DNA from: Flavobacteriales bacterium
GTDB taxonomy: Bacteria; Bacteroidota; Bacteroidia; Flavobacteriales; BACL11
NCBI GenBank assembly: GCA_002712715.1
Contig: PAUF01000017.1
Location: 67,796 to 101,824 of the forward strand
Direction: 5' to 3'
Length of the DNA stretch: 34,029 nt
Each line of letters starts with the position of its first letter. The stretch's first letter is position 1. Below the pieces are notes generated by a model. That model was not told the DNA's origin, ran no database searches, and saw nothing but the letters and a program-made list of their open reading frames with translations. Of the stretch, positions 7,799 through 16,836 are shown in pieces. The position numbers and the translations under genes are program-made.

Positions 7799-9727
7799 TT
7801 ATTTTTCTTTAAGATCATCTTTTAAATTTGATAACTCATCTAAATCTCCTAAAGTTGATTTCTGCTGTGACTTTTGTATTTTAGTAACAGCTTTTTTTGT
7901 TTCTGTTTTCTGTTTTTTCAAATTTTCAGATTCATTTTCCTTAAAGGTAGATGTATGAGAAACTAGTATTCTTCTATTATCTTTAGAAAACTCCAACACT
8001 CTAAAATTCTCAACATCCCCAACAACTAACCTACTACCATCTACTTTCTCCATATGTCTATTAGGACAAAATGCCTCCACAGCATCATCAAAAATTATTA
8101 GAGATCCCTTTGAAAATATTTCCCTTACAGTACCTTTAAAATCATCGCCTATCACAAACTTAGACTCATAATTAACCCATGGATCTTCACATATTTGTTT
8201 ATGGCCAAGACTTATCCTCCTATTATCTACGTCAACATCTAAAACTATAACTTCAAGTTTCTCACCTACTTTAGTAAACTCTGCAGGATGCTTAACTTTC
8301 TTAGTCCAAGACAAGTCTGATATGTGAATTAATCCATCTATTCCTTCCTCCAATTCAACAAAAATTCCGAAATTTGTAAAATTCCTCACCTTAACATTAT
8401 GTTTAGAGTCAACAGTATATTTCTTATCTATAATAGACCAAGGATCTTCTGACAATTGTTTAACTCCTAAAGACATTTTTCTTTCTTCACGATCTAATGT
8501 TAGGATCATAGCTTCTACTACATCACCTACTTGATAAAAATCACCAGCGCTTTTTAAATGAGTAGACCAAGACATTTCAGACACATGTATTAATGCTTCA
8601 ATACCCGCTTGAATCTCAACAAACACCCCATAATCCGCTACAACTACCACCTTTCCTTCAACTTTATCACCTTCCTTCATTTTTGAATCTAAAGCATCCC
8701 ACGGATGTTCACCAAGTTGTTTAAGACCTAACTGAATTCTCTTCTTTTCCTGATCAAATTCTAAAATCACAACATTAATTGACTCATCTAATTTCACTAC
8801 TTCTTCAGGATGAGTAACTCTTCCCCAAGATAAATCTGTAATATGAATCAACCCATCAACACCCCCTAAGTCAACAAATACACCATATGAAGTAATATTT
8901 TTTACAATACCTTCAATCACCTGACCTTTCTCTAAGTTAGACATTATCTCCTCCTTCTGACCTTCTAAATCCTCCTCAATTAGAGCCTTATGAGAAACTA
9001 CTATATTTCTAAATACTTCATTAACCTTAACTACTTTAAATTCCATATCCTTACCAACATACTCATCATAATCTCTAATAGGTTTAACATCTATTTGTGA
9101 ACCTGGTAAGAATGCTTCTATTCCAAAAACCTCAGCAATCATTCCTCCCTTAGTTCTACTTTTAATCTTTCCATTAACAACCTCACCTGTATCCAAAGCT
9201 ACATTCACTTTTTCCCAAGATCTTAAAACGCGAGCTCTTCTATGAGACAATACTAACTGACCATTTTTATCTTCTTGTTTTTCTACTAAAATTTCAACTT
9301 GGTCACCAACCTTTAGATCAGGATTATATTTAAATTCTGTACTTGAAATAACACCATCAGATTTGAAGTTTATATCAACAATAATTTCTCGATCAGAAAT
9401 TGAAACAACTGTGCCATCTAGAACTTGCTTTTCCTCAATTTCAGGCATGGTAGAATCATATAAAGATTCTTCTTCTTTATTAAATATTTTTTCTGTATCA
9501 CCAATTACTGAATTCCAATCAAATTCTTGATTAGATGAAGATAATGATTTATTTTTTTTAGAAACTTGTGTTTCTTTTTTTTCAGAATCTACTTGTGTTT
9601 CTTTTATATCTGTCTTATCTTTTTTGATAAGTTTGGGTCTACTTTTTTTTGGTGTTTTTTTAATTTTCTGAACAATTGTTTCTTCAGAAACATTTTCAAC
9701 TTCTTCCTCAGCCTTTTTTTTCGACAT
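7799..9727 (-). CDS. rpsA: 30S ribosomal protein S1
   Basis: A 642-residue S1 protein with a Lys/Glu-rich, probably disordered N-terminal extension of about 95 residues. Six S1 (OB-fold) domains follow, beginning near residues 98, 181, 268, 353, 440 and 528. Domains 3-5 are the most canonical (GVFVDLGGVDGLIHITDLSW and close relatives). S1 binds mRNA on the 30S subunit. In Bacteroidota, which initiate largely without Shine-Dalgarno pairing, it is expected to matter for mRNA recruitment. It is monocistronic, with its own promoter about 105 bp upstream and a strong terminator. Confidence 0.97.
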   Translation of the reverse strand: MSKKKAEEEVENVSEETIVQKIKKTPKKSRPKLIKKDKTDIKETQVDSEKKETQVSKKNKSLSSSNQEFDWNSVIGDTEKIFNKEEESLYDSTMPEIEEKQVLDGTVVSISDREIIVDINFKSDGVISSTEFKYNPDLKVGDQVEILVEKQEDKNGQLVLSHRRARVLRSWEKVNVALDTGEVVNGKIKSRTKGGMIAEVFGIEAFLPGSQIDVKPIRDYDEYVGKDMEFKVVKVNEVFRNIVVSHKALIEEDLEGQKEEIMSNLEKGQVIEGIVKNITSYGVFVDLGGVDGLIHITDLSWGRVTHPEEVVKLDESINVVILEFDQEKKRIQLGLKQLGEHPWDALDSKMKEGDKVEGKVVVVADYGVFVEIQAGIEALIHVSEMSWSTHLKSAGDFYQVGDVVEAMILTLDREERKMSLGVKQLSEDPWSIIDKKYTVDSKHNVKVRNFTNFGIFVELEEGIDGLIHISDLSWTKKVKHPAEFTKVGEKLEVIVLDVDVDNRRISLGHKQICEDPWVNYESKFVIGDDFKGTVREIFSKGSLIIFDDAVEAFCPNRHMEKVDGSRLVVGDVENFRVLEFSKDNRRILVSHTSTFKENESENLKKQKTETKKAVTKIQKSQQKSTLGDLDELSNLKDDLKEK

Positions 9728-9831
9728 CTTTCATTTCATTTGTATCTTTCACATTTATACAAGACAATTATAAAGTAAAAGAGTGTTAATTATTATCTTT
9801 TTATTCCCAATACGTCTTTCTAAAGGGTCGG

Positions 9832-9839
9832 CAAAGATA
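9832..9839 (-). promoter_or_regulatory. -7 promoter element for rpsA
   Basis: Minus strand TATCTTTG is a perfect TAnnTTTG match. Transcription would start near 9826, giving an untranslated leader of about 100 nt before the rpsA ATG. That is long compared with the other promoters in this window. Confidence 0.65.
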
Positions 9840-9864
9840 CAAAAATCTAAAATAAATATGAGTT

Positions 9865-10743
9865 TTACGTTGATATTTTCGCAAGTTCCTTTTCAACCTC
9901 TTCCATCAACCACAATGGAGTTGAAGTAGCACCACAAATTCCAATAGAATTCGCGCCTGTAAACCACTCTTTTTTTAATTCTTTTACTTCAGAAATAAAA
10001 AAAGACCTTTCATTCTCTAATTTACAAGAATTATATAACATTCTTCCATTTGAACTTTTCTTTCCACTAACAAATACAATCACATCATTACTTAAAGCAA
10101 ACTTCTTAAGCTGAGGCTCTCTTCCAGAAACTTGTCTACATAATGTATCATGAACAACAAATTCTAATGGATCATTCAGTCCTAACTCAGAACGTTTCTT
10201 CTCAATCTCTAACTTAATTTCTCTATAATCTTTTGGACTTTTTGTAGTTTGAGAATACATATATATAGGCTTATTAAAATCTAATTTCTCTAAATCAGAA
10301 ACTCCTGAAATCAAAACTGCATCTCCGCGAATCTGCCCAAGCAATCCCTCAACTTCAGCGTGACCTTCCTTACCATATACTACAATCTGCCCATTCTTCT
10401 TTATTGCTGTTTTATATCCTTCCTTTATATTATGCTGTAGCTTTAAAACAACGGGACAAGAAGCGTCCAAAAGTTCTAAATTATTTTGTAAAGCTAATTC
10501 ATAAGTTTCTGGAGGTTCACCATGAGCTCTAATCAAAACTTTGCAATTTTTATAATGCTTTAATTGTTGATGATCAATAATTTTCAAACCTAAATCATTT
10601 AACCTCTTGATTTCTCTATCGTTATGAACTATGTCACCTAAACATAATAAACTTTTATTTTTTTTCAACTCAATCTCTGCCATTTCAATGGCATACACTA
10701 CACCGAAACAAAAACCAGAATATTTATCTATTTCTATTTTCAT
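9865..10743 (-). CDS. ispH: 4-hydroxy-3-methylbut-2-enyl diphosphate reductase
   Basis: Last enzyme of the MEP isoprenoid pathway; reduces HMBPP to IPP and DMAPP with a [4Fe-4S] cluster. The three cluster cysteines are C12 (SGFCFGV), C96 (DASCPVV) and C202 (DTLCRQ). The conserved residues of VHNDRE, RAHGEPP, GHAEVEG and SSNGRML are all present. The length is 292 residues. The start overlaps the end of cmk by 20 bp, so it belongs to the lon-porQ-cmk-ispH run. Its product DMAPP is the donor for MiaA, encoded elsewhere in the window. Confidence 0.97.
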   Translation of the reverse strand: MKIEIDKYSGFCFGVVYAIEMAEIELKKNKSLLCLGDIVHNDREIKRLNDLGLKIIDHQQLKHYKNCKVLIRAHGEPPETYELALQNNLELLDASCPVVLKLQHNIKEGYKTAIKKNGQIVVYGKEGHAEVEGLLGQIRGDAVLISGVSDLEKLDFNKPIYMYSQTTKSPKDYREIKLEIEKKRSELGLNDPLEFVVHDTLCRQVSGREPQLKKFALSNDVIVFVSGKKSSNGRMLYNSCKLENERSFFISEVKELKKEWFTGANSIGICGATSTPLWLMEEVEKELAKIST

Positions 10744-11431
10744 TAGCTAAATATGTGTTAATAATTTTAAAAATTGTTTTATTTTGACTCTCTATACTAA
10801 CATTGGTAGTGTCAATTAAGATAGCGTCTTCAGCTCTAATTAAAGGATTAATAGATCTTGTAGAATCGCTCTGATCTCTTTTTTTAATATTTTCTAAAAC
10901 CTCATCAAAGGAAATAGAATCATTATTAATTGACAACTGTAAAAAACGTCTTTTCGCACGATCTAAAACATCTGCTGTTACAAAAAACTTTATTTCTGCA
11001 TTAGGAAATACAAATGAACCAATGTCTCTACCATCCATTACTATATTTTTATCAACTCCCATATTTCTCTGATAATCTACTAGTTTTTTCCTTATTTGCG
11101 GGACCTTCGCTATTTGACTCACAAATTTTGAAACTCGAATACTTCTAATCTCGTCCTCTACATTTCTTCCATTAAGAAAAGTTTTAGAACTATCATCAAT
11201 CCTATCATAAATAAAATTCACATGACATTTGTCAATTAAGTTTAGTAATTTGCTGATATCAAAAAAACTTTCTGAAATACAATTATTTTCCAAACAAAAT
11301 AAAGTAACTGCTCGATACATTGACCCTGTATCAATATAAATCATTTTGTATTTCTTACAAATCGCTTTAGAGATTGTACTTTTTCCACAAGAAGAATGGC
11401 CATCAATGGCAATATTTATCAAATTATTCAT
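10724..11431 (-). CDS. cmk: (d)CMP kinase
   Basis: Phosphorylates CMP/dCMP to the diphosphates with ATP. The P-loop GHSSCGKST is at residues 11-19. DTGSMYRA, then DGRDIGSFVFPNA and TADVLDRAKRR, are the CMP-binding and lid signatures. The length is 235 residues. The start overlaps the porQ stop as ATGA, and the 3' end overlaps ispH by 20 bp, so the three genes are translationally packed. Confidence 0.96.
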   Translation of the reverse strand: MNNLINIAIDGHSSCGKSTISKAICKKYKMIYIDTGSMYRAVTLFCLENNCISESFFDISKLLNLIDKCHVNFIYDRIDDSSKTFLNGRNVEDEIRSIRVSKFVSQIAKVPQIRKKLVDYQRNMGVDKNIVMDGRDIGSFVFPNAEIKFFVTADVLDRAKRRFLQLSINNDSISFDEVLENIKKRDQSDSTRSINPLIRAEDAILIDTTNVSIESQNKTIFKIINTYLANENRNR

Positions 11432-12459
11432 TTGACTCCAAAATTAGACAAATTTGTATCAATAGAAAAACTATTAACAATTGATGACACATGAAAATTA
11501 CTCATGGAGTAATTTATCCTGATTTTTTTGATAGATAAGCCAAAACCCCAAGAAAAACCACTCATTGAGAAAGATGACAAAAGTCTCAGATCCTCTCTTC
11601 GCTGAAAATTAAATCCGCCTCTAATATATAAAGACTTCCTAAATGGATTTAATTCACCACCAATTATTAAATGTCTTAAAAGTTTTTTAGCAACACTTTC
11701 CTGTTTGATATTTAATGTATTATCATTGTAGGAATAACTGTCAAATATGTTGGAAATATCATATGTATTTATATTATGAAAAACAATGGAATAGCGAAAT
11801 GGAAGATGATCTAAAGATTTCGAAAAACCTAATTGAACTTCGAATGGAAGTTCTTCTAAATTATTAGTGAAGCTAGTTAAAGGACGCCCTATGTTTTTAA
11901 ACAGAAGAGATGTTGCGAAATCACGATCAGAACTAAAATATGTCATTGAAATATTCGATGAAATTGAAAAAGAATTATATCGATCAAAGTAGGAATTCAT
12001 TAATCGCAAATTCATTCCTAAATTGATGTTTTTATGAATTTCATTTGACACACCAAAAACTAACAAATGTTGATTAGCACTAAATTCACCAATATTATTT
12101 CCCACTTCATCAGTTTCAACAAATAAACCATAATTGATCGAATTAATACCTGTCATAAAAGTATATCTTTCGGATAAATTTTTTGAATAAACAAATGAAA
12201 ACAAATTAATATCTGAAATATAATCAGTAAAACTAAAAGAAATAATTCCATCCATTGAATTATTAAGTAATGAAGGTGTGGTAAAAGATAAATTTACATC
12301 ATCATCCAATATAGATATAACCTCACCTCCCATGGATAATGTTCTTGGAGAAAATTGGGTATTCAAAAAACTATAAGAAGAAATTTGAACCTGAGACAAG
12401 ACAGAAATCGGAGATAAGAATAAATAAAATATAAAAAAAAATAAAAAATTAATTTTCAT
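11428..12459 (-). CDS. porQ: type IX secretion system protein PorQ
   Basis: Outer-membrane beta-barrel protein of about 343 residues with a signal peptide (MKINFLFFFIFYLFLSP, ending at SVLSQ). Family hallmarks are near the N-terminus (SPRTLSMGGEVISILDDDVNLSF) and in many short amphipathic strands. By family knowledge PorQ belongs to the T9SS attachment complex with PorU, PorV and PorZ, which cleaves and anchors cargo. An upstream TTG at 12465 is also in frame, but the ATG at 12459 gives the cleaner signal peptide. It lies between lon and cmk, about 16 bp after lon. Two T9SS cargo genes lie in the same window. Confidence 0.87.
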   Translation of the reverse strand: MKINFLFFFIFYLFLSPISVLSQVQISSYSFLNTQFSPRTLSMGGEVISILDDDVNLSFTTPSLLNNSMDGIISFSFTDYISDINLFSFVYSKNLSERYTFMTGINSINYGLFVETDEVGNNIGEFSANQHLLVFGVSNEIHKNINLGMNLRLMNSYFDRYNSFSISSNISMTYFSSDRDFATSLLFKNIGRPLTSFTNNLEELPFEVQLGFSKSLDHLPFRYSIVFHNINTYDISNIFDSYSYNDNTLNIKQESVAKKLLRHLIIGGELNPFRKSLYIRGGFNFQRREDLRLLSSFSMSGFSWGFGLSIKKIRINYSMSNFHVSSIVNSFSIDTNLSNFGVK

Positions 12460-12475
12460 TATCAATTATAAAACA

Positions 12476-14917
12476 TTAAACTATATATGGATCAACTACC
12501 TTTTTCTTAAGTAAAGATATATCAACTACTTCCTTCATAGAGTTGACATAATAGAATGTTAGACCTTTAAGATATCGCGGATTGATCTCTAATACATCCT
12601 TCCTGTTTAAAGTAGATAAAACTATCTTTGTAATACCAGATCTCTTTGCCGCAAGAATCTTTTCCTTAATACCTCCTACTGGCAGGACTCTGCCTCTCAA
12701 TGTAATTTCCCCAGTCATTGCTATTTTCTTTTTAACTTTTCTTCCAGTAAAGGAAGAAACTAAAGAACAAAACATAGTGATTCCTGCTGATGGGCCATCT
12801 TTAGGAGTAGCCCCTTCAGGAACATGTATATGAGCATTCCATTTCTGAAAAATTTCAGGATCTAATCCATATTCTTTTGCATGAGCCTTAAGATATTCCA
12901 AAGCAATTGTTGAAGATTCCTTCATCACTTTTCCTAAATTACCTGTTATAGTCAACCCTCCTTTTCCCTTACTGAGGGATGATTCAATAAATAAAATATC
13001 ACCTCCTACACTTGTCCATGCTAATCCAGTAACCACACCAGCAACTTCAGCATCAAATAATTTTTCTGAATCAAATTTAGAAGGTCCAAGAATATTTTCT
13101 AAATCTTTAAAAGTAATTGAATTATTATAATCTTCATTCATAGCAATAGATTTTGCAATAAACCTAACTAACTTTGCAATTTTCTTTTCTAATCCTCTAA
13201 CACCTGATTCTCTAGTATATCCGTCAATTATTTTTTCTAATATTTTGTTTTTCAAATCGATTTGATTCAATTTAAGTCCATGTTCTAAAATCTGTTTAGG
13301 TACCAAATGTTTTTTCGCTATTTGAATCTTTTCTTCAACTGTATATCCATTAATTTCAATAATCTCCATCCTATCCCTTAAAGCAGGTTGAATACTTGAA
13401 AGTGAATTTGCTGTAGCTATAAATAAAATCTTAGAAAGATCGTAACCTAACTCTAAATAATTATCGTGAAAACTATTGTTTTGTTCAGGATCTAGAACTT
13501 CTAGTAAAGCAGATGAAGGATCTCCATGCATATCCCTAGTAACTTTATCAATCTCATCTAATACAAAAACTGGATTTGAAGAATTAGCCTTTTTAATAGA
13601 TTTAATTATTCTACCTGGCATTGCTCCAATATATGTTCTCCTATGTCCTCGAATCTCTGACTCATCCCTTAAACCACCTAATGAAACTCTAACATACTGT
13701 CTTCCAACTGCCTCGGATATAGATCTTCCTAATGAAGTTTTACCAACACCAGGAGGTCCATATAGACATAATATAGGTGATCTCATATCTCCTTTCAACT
13801 TAAGTACCGCTAAATGCTCTAATATTCTTTCTTTAACTTCTTCCAGACCAAAATGGTCCTTATCAAGTATAGACTTAGCGCGTTTTAAATCAAATTTATC
13901 TTTAGTAAATTGATTCCACGGCAATTCTAGAATTAATTCTAAATAACTACGTTGCACCGAATAATCAGCCATACTTGGATTCATTCTCTGCAATTTCTTT
14001 AATCCTTTATCAAACTCCTTAGCAACTTCTTTATCCCATAACTTCTTAGAAGCTTGAACCCTCATTTCTTCAATTTCTTTCTCCGAACCAGAACCACCTA
14101 ATTCTTCTTGAATCGCTTTCATTTGTTGATGAAGAAAATATTCTCTTTGTTGTTTATCAAGATCAGTCTTAACTTTTGATTGAATTTCATTCTTCATTTC
14201 TAACATTTGCAGCTCTTTGGTTAATAAACGAAGGGCCTTTTTAGCTCTATCAAACAAATCGGTATTCTCTAACAACTGTTGCTTCTGACTAATTGAAATA
14301 TTCATATTAGATGAAACAAAATTGATTAAAAAAGAAGGGCTCTCTATATTTTTAATAGCAATTGTAGCTTCTGATGGGATATTTGGAGACAAATTAATTA
14401 TACTTAAAGAAATATCTTTAATTGAGCCTACCAATGCACTGAATTCCTTATTGTTTTGCAGAGGATTTTCTTCTATTAACTCAAGTACCTTTGCTTTATA
14501 GTATGGATCAGTATCAACTATCTCTCCCAATTCAAACCTCTTTCTACCTTGAATTATAGCAGTAATATTTCCATCAGGCATTTTAAGTGTTTTAAGAATA
14601 TGTGCTACAGTACCTATTTTATTTAGATCACCAATAGCTGGTGTTTCAATATCTCCATTCTTCTGAGCAACAACACCAATCACTTTATCAGATTGATAAG
14701 TGTCATTTACAAGCCTAATAGATCGATCTCTACCGATTGTTATTGGAATAATTACACCAGGGAACAATACAGTATTCCGCAAGGGCAATATTGGTAATAT
14801 TTGAGGTGTCTCCTCTTTATTAATTTTCTCTTCATCTTCATTGCTCATCAATGGAAACATTTCCGTATCCGCATCAAAAACATTTGAAAATGATAAATCT
14901 TTAATTATTTTTTTCAT
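12476..14917 (-). CDS. lon: ATP-dependent protease La (Lon)
   Basis: An 813-residue LonA protease. The N-terminal substrate-recognition domain begins near ILPILPLRNTVLFPG. The AAA+ module carries Walker A GPPGVGKTS and Walker B VFVLDEIDK. The serine-lysine protease domain has the nucleophile in DGPSAG (S710) and the general base in GGIKEKILAAK (K753), 43 residues apart as in E. coli Lon. It degrades misfolded and regulatory proteins in the cytosol. The start codon overlaps the stop of the upstream small gene (ATGA), and porQ follows closely. Confidence 0.98.
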   Translation of the reverse strand: MKKIIKDLSFSNVFDADTEMFPLMSNEDEEKINKEETPQILPILPLRNTVLFPGVIIPITIGRDRSIRLVNDTYQSDKVIGVVAQKNGDIETPAIGDLNKIGTVAHILKTLKMPDGNITAIIQGRKRFELGEIVDTDPYYKAKVLELIEENPLQNNKEFSALVGSIKDISLSIINLSPNIPSEATIAIKNIESPSFLINFVSSNMNISISQKQQLLENTDLFDRAKKALRLLTKELQMLEMKNEIQSKVKTDLDKQQREYFLHQQMKAIQEELGGSGSEKEIEEMRVQASKKLWDKEVAKEFDKGLKKLQRMNPSMADYSVQRSYLELILELPWNQFTKDKFDLKRAKSILDKDHFGLEEVKERILEHLAVLKLKGDMRSPILCLYGPPGVGKTSLGRSISEAVGRQYVRVSLGGLRDESEIRGHRRTYIGAMPGRIIKSIKKANSSNPVFVLDEIDKVTRDMHGDPSSALLEVLDPEQNNSFHDNYLELGYDLSKILFIATANSLSSIQPALRDRMEIIEINGYTVEEKIQIAKKHLVPKQILEHGLKLNQIDLKNKILEKIIDGYTRESGVRGLEKKIAKLVRFIAKSIAMNEDYNNSITFKDLENILGPSKFDSEKLFDAEVAGVVTGLAWTSVGGDILFIESSLSKGKGGLTITGNLGKVMKESSTIALEYLKAHAKEYGLDPEIFQKWNAHIHVPEGATPKDGPSAGITMFCSLVSSFTGRKVKKKIAMTGEITLRGRVLPVGGIKEKILAAKRSGITKIVLSTLNRKDVLEINPRYLKGLTFYYVNSMKEVVDISLLKKKVVDPYIV

Positions 14918-15219
14918 CTGGAACCTCTATTATTAAAAGCATCAAAAAGTTTTTGTTTAATATCATCTTCCATTTCTTTCTGAGCTTGGACGAAGCCTAA
15001 TTTCTCTCCACATAATACTCCTATAAGTGTAGCTTCTCTCACATTATAACCTTGCTGTAAGATTTTCATTACTATCTCATAGAACGATTCTGATTCGTTA
15101 ATTATTTTATTAGCCATATTGGTAATCTCTTTCAATTCTGATATTTCACATTGCAATAAATTACAAAATTTATCTTTCTCTTCATTGGTAAAACTTAATT
15201 TACAATCAATTTTAGTCAT
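14914..15219 (-). CDS. small uncharacterised protein upstream of lon
   Basis: A 101-residue, mostly helical, charged cytosolic protein. I do not recognise its family. There is no signal peptide and no membrane segment. It has three cysteines, in NLLQCEIS, VLCGEK and near the start (IDCKLSF), with no metal-binding spacing. The C-terminal third is rich in Lys, Glu and Gln (VQAQKEMEDDIKQKLFD), and the last residues are basic. Its stop overlaps the lon start (ATGA), so the two are coupled, and it is probably first in the operon. A role as a Lon accessory would be speculation from position only. No TAnnTTTG element is seen in the 80 bp upstream. Confidence 0.75.
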   Translation of the reverse strand: MTKIDCKLSFTNEEKDKFCNLLQCEISELKEITNMANKIINESESFYEIVMKILQQGYNVREATLIGVLCGEKLGFVQAQKEMEDDIKQKLFDAFNNRGSR

Positions 15220-15298
15220 ATTAAAATTTATTTAGTTTTATATAATAATAGACTCAATAAGTATGCCAAAACGCGAGTAAAGAAAAAATGTCAGAATA

Positions 15299-16462
15299 TC
15301 AGTAATTCCTAAATTTAGAAGATATATCATATACTACCTCTAAAATCTTAATATCATGGTCTGACAAATTGACACCTCTTCTAGACATAACTTTTTTAGC
15401 TACCTCTAATGCTTTAATTAAGCTATAATTAGAAAATCCAGAAGCTCCCCCCCAACTAAATGATGGTATAAAATTTCTTGGATAACCAGATCCAAAAATA
15501 TTAGCGCTCACACCAACAACTGTACCTGTATTAAACATGGTATTTATACCTGTTTTAGAGTGGTCTCCCATTAATAATCCACAAAACTGCAATCCAGTAT
15601 CTAAGAACCTCTCTATTTTATAATTCCATATCTTGACATTAGCATAATTATTCTTTAAATTAGAAATATTAGTGCCCGCTCCCAAGTTACACCATTCACC
15701 AATGACAGAATTTCCTATGTAACCATCATGAGATTTAGCAGAAAATCCAAAAAAAACACTATTACTCACCTCACCACCAACCTTAGTATATGGGCCTAAA
15801 GTTGTAGATTCATAAATTTTTGAATTAAGTTTAACAAGCGAACATTCACAGGCAGCAAAAGGTCCTTTTATTGAAGATCCCTCCATAATTTCAACATCTT
15901 TACCCAGGTAAATAGGTCCACTATTCAAATTTAAGTTCACATATTCTACTTTAACTCCCTCTTCAACAACTAAAGGATAATTACTGCCAATAATATTATT
16001 TGTAGAAGACACCCTATTTTTTTTCAATATATTTAAATCGAAAAAATTAATATCTGATATTATCTCATCTCCATTAAATGAAAAAATATCAGTGCATGAA
16101 CGTAAACGTTTAAAATTTACATTTGTTTCTACATTAACTAAAACCTTATCATCATATTCACAATTTCTAAAAGCAATTATTCTATCTTGTTGACGCAAAG
16201 CTTCTCCAAATCTTAATGAATTAATCTCTGTTACTAAATCTGGATTAGGCAATACAGATGAGTCAATCCAAAGATTATCATCTTTTACAATTGGATTAAA
16301 CTGATCACTTAAATAATTTGTGGTAGACAACGAAACATCTTTGAAATAGTTTTTCCATTTTTGTTCAATTGTAAATATTCCAATTCTAAACAAAGCAATG
16401 GGCCTAGTATATGATAATGGATAAAACTGATGTCTATCTCTTTCAAATAAAATTACATTCAT
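15299..16462 (-). CDS. GlmU-like putative sugar nucleotidyltransferase
   Basis: A 387-residue protein of the Bacteroidota GlmU-like family often labelled glucose-1-phosphate thymidylyltransferase. The N-terminal part starts MNVILFERDRHQFYPLS followed by YTRPIALFRIG. From about residue 170 there are hexapeptide repeats of a left-handed beta-helix, including GPFAACE, LGPYTKVGGEV, GEWCNLGAGTNISNLKN and TGINTMFNTGTVVG. The N-terminal half is less like true GlmU pyrophosphorylase domains, so the substrate is uncertain. It lies directly behind rpmE2, a pairing I recall as common in Flavobacteriia, and has its own promoter element. Confidence 0.83.
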   Translation of the reverse strand: MNVILFERDRHQFYPLSYTRPIALFRIGIFTIEQKWKNYFKDVSLSTTNYLSDQFNPIVKDDNLWIDSSVLPNPDLVTEINSLRFGEALRQQDRIIAFRNCEYDDKVLVNVETNVNFKRLRSCTDIFSFNGDEIISDINFFDLNILKKNRVSSTNNIIGSNYPLVVEEGVKVEYVNLNLNSGPIYLGKDVEIMEGSSIKGPFAACECSLVKLNSKIYESTTLGPYTKVGGEVSNSVFFGFSAKSHDGYIGNSVIGEWCNLGAGTNISNLKNNYANVKIWNYKIERFLDTGLQFCGLLMGDHSKTGINTMFNTGTVVGVSANIFGSGYPRNFIPSFSWGGASGFSNYSLIKALEVAKKVMSRRGVNLSDHDIKILEVVYDISSKFRNY

Positions 16463-16469
16463 ACAAACA

Positions 16470-16477
16470 CAAAGTTA
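16470..16477 (-). promoter_or_regulatory. -7 promoter element for the GlmU-like gene
   Basis: Minus strand TAACTTTG is a perfect TAnnTTTG match, starting in the T-run of the rpmE2 terminator. It lies 7 bp before the ATG, implying an almost leaderless mRNA. No -33 TTG is seen at 19 nt. Confidence 0.5.
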
Positions 16478-16502
16478 AAAAAAAACCCCACAAAGTGGGG
16501 TT
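16477..16502 (-). terminator. intrinsic terminator of rpmE2
   Basis: A perfect 8-bp GC-rich stem (AACCCCAC pairing with GTGGGGTT) closes an AAA loop. On the minus strand it is followed by a run of T. It lies 12 bp after the rpmE2 stop. Confidence 0.9.
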
Positions 16503-16514
16503 GAAATTTATTAA

Positions 16515-16769
16515 CTATTTTTTTAAATTTTTATACCTATTCTTGAATTTATCAATTCTACCAGCAGTATCTACCAGTTTAGATTTACCAGTATAAAAAG
16601 GGTGGGAATCGGAAGATATCTCCATCTTTACTAGGGGATACTCCTTACCATCTTTCCACTTAATTGTTTCATTACTAGGAGCACATGATTTAGTCAATAT
16701 TGAATAATCTGTGGACATGTCTTTAAATACACAAAACCTATACTCCTCTGGATGAATTCCTTCTTTCAT
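16515..16769 (-). CDS. rpmE2: 50S ribosomal protein L31, type B
   Basis: An 84-residue ribosomal protein beginning [17 protein letters not shown], with [13 protein letters not shown] and [13 protein letters not shown] as family signatures. It has no CxxC zinc-binding pair and is therefore the zinc-independent type B (C-minus) form. It has its own complete promoter and a strong terminator, so it is monocistronic. Confidence 0.97.
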   Translation of the reverse strand: MKEGIHPEEYRFCVFKDMSTDYSILTKSCAPSNETIKWKDGKEYPLVKMEISSDSHPFYTGKSKLVDTAGRIDKFKNRYKNLKK

Positions 16770-16798
16770 ATCATTAAATTTTTAAAAAATTTGGATTG

Positions 16799-16828
16799 CA
16801 AAAATAATAATTTATATAAACTATACAA
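16799..16828 (-). promoter_or_regulatory. promoter of rpmE2
   Basis: Minus strand TTG at 16828-16826, then exactly 19 nt, then TATTTTTG at 16806-16799. This is the best full match in the window to the Bacteroidota TTG-N19-TAnnTTTG consensus. The implied leader is about 25 nt. Confidence 0.75.
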
Positions 16829-16836
16829 CTATAAAA

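Noticed and set aside
9566-9778. 70-codon plus-strand frame opposite the start of rpsA
   Set aside because: Its Phe/Cys-rich sequence is the reverse of the Lys/Glu-rich S1 N-terminus; a shadow frame.
13476-13913. 145-codon plus-strand frame opposite lon
   Set aside because: It lies entirely within the conserved AAA+ region of lon and has no family resemblance.
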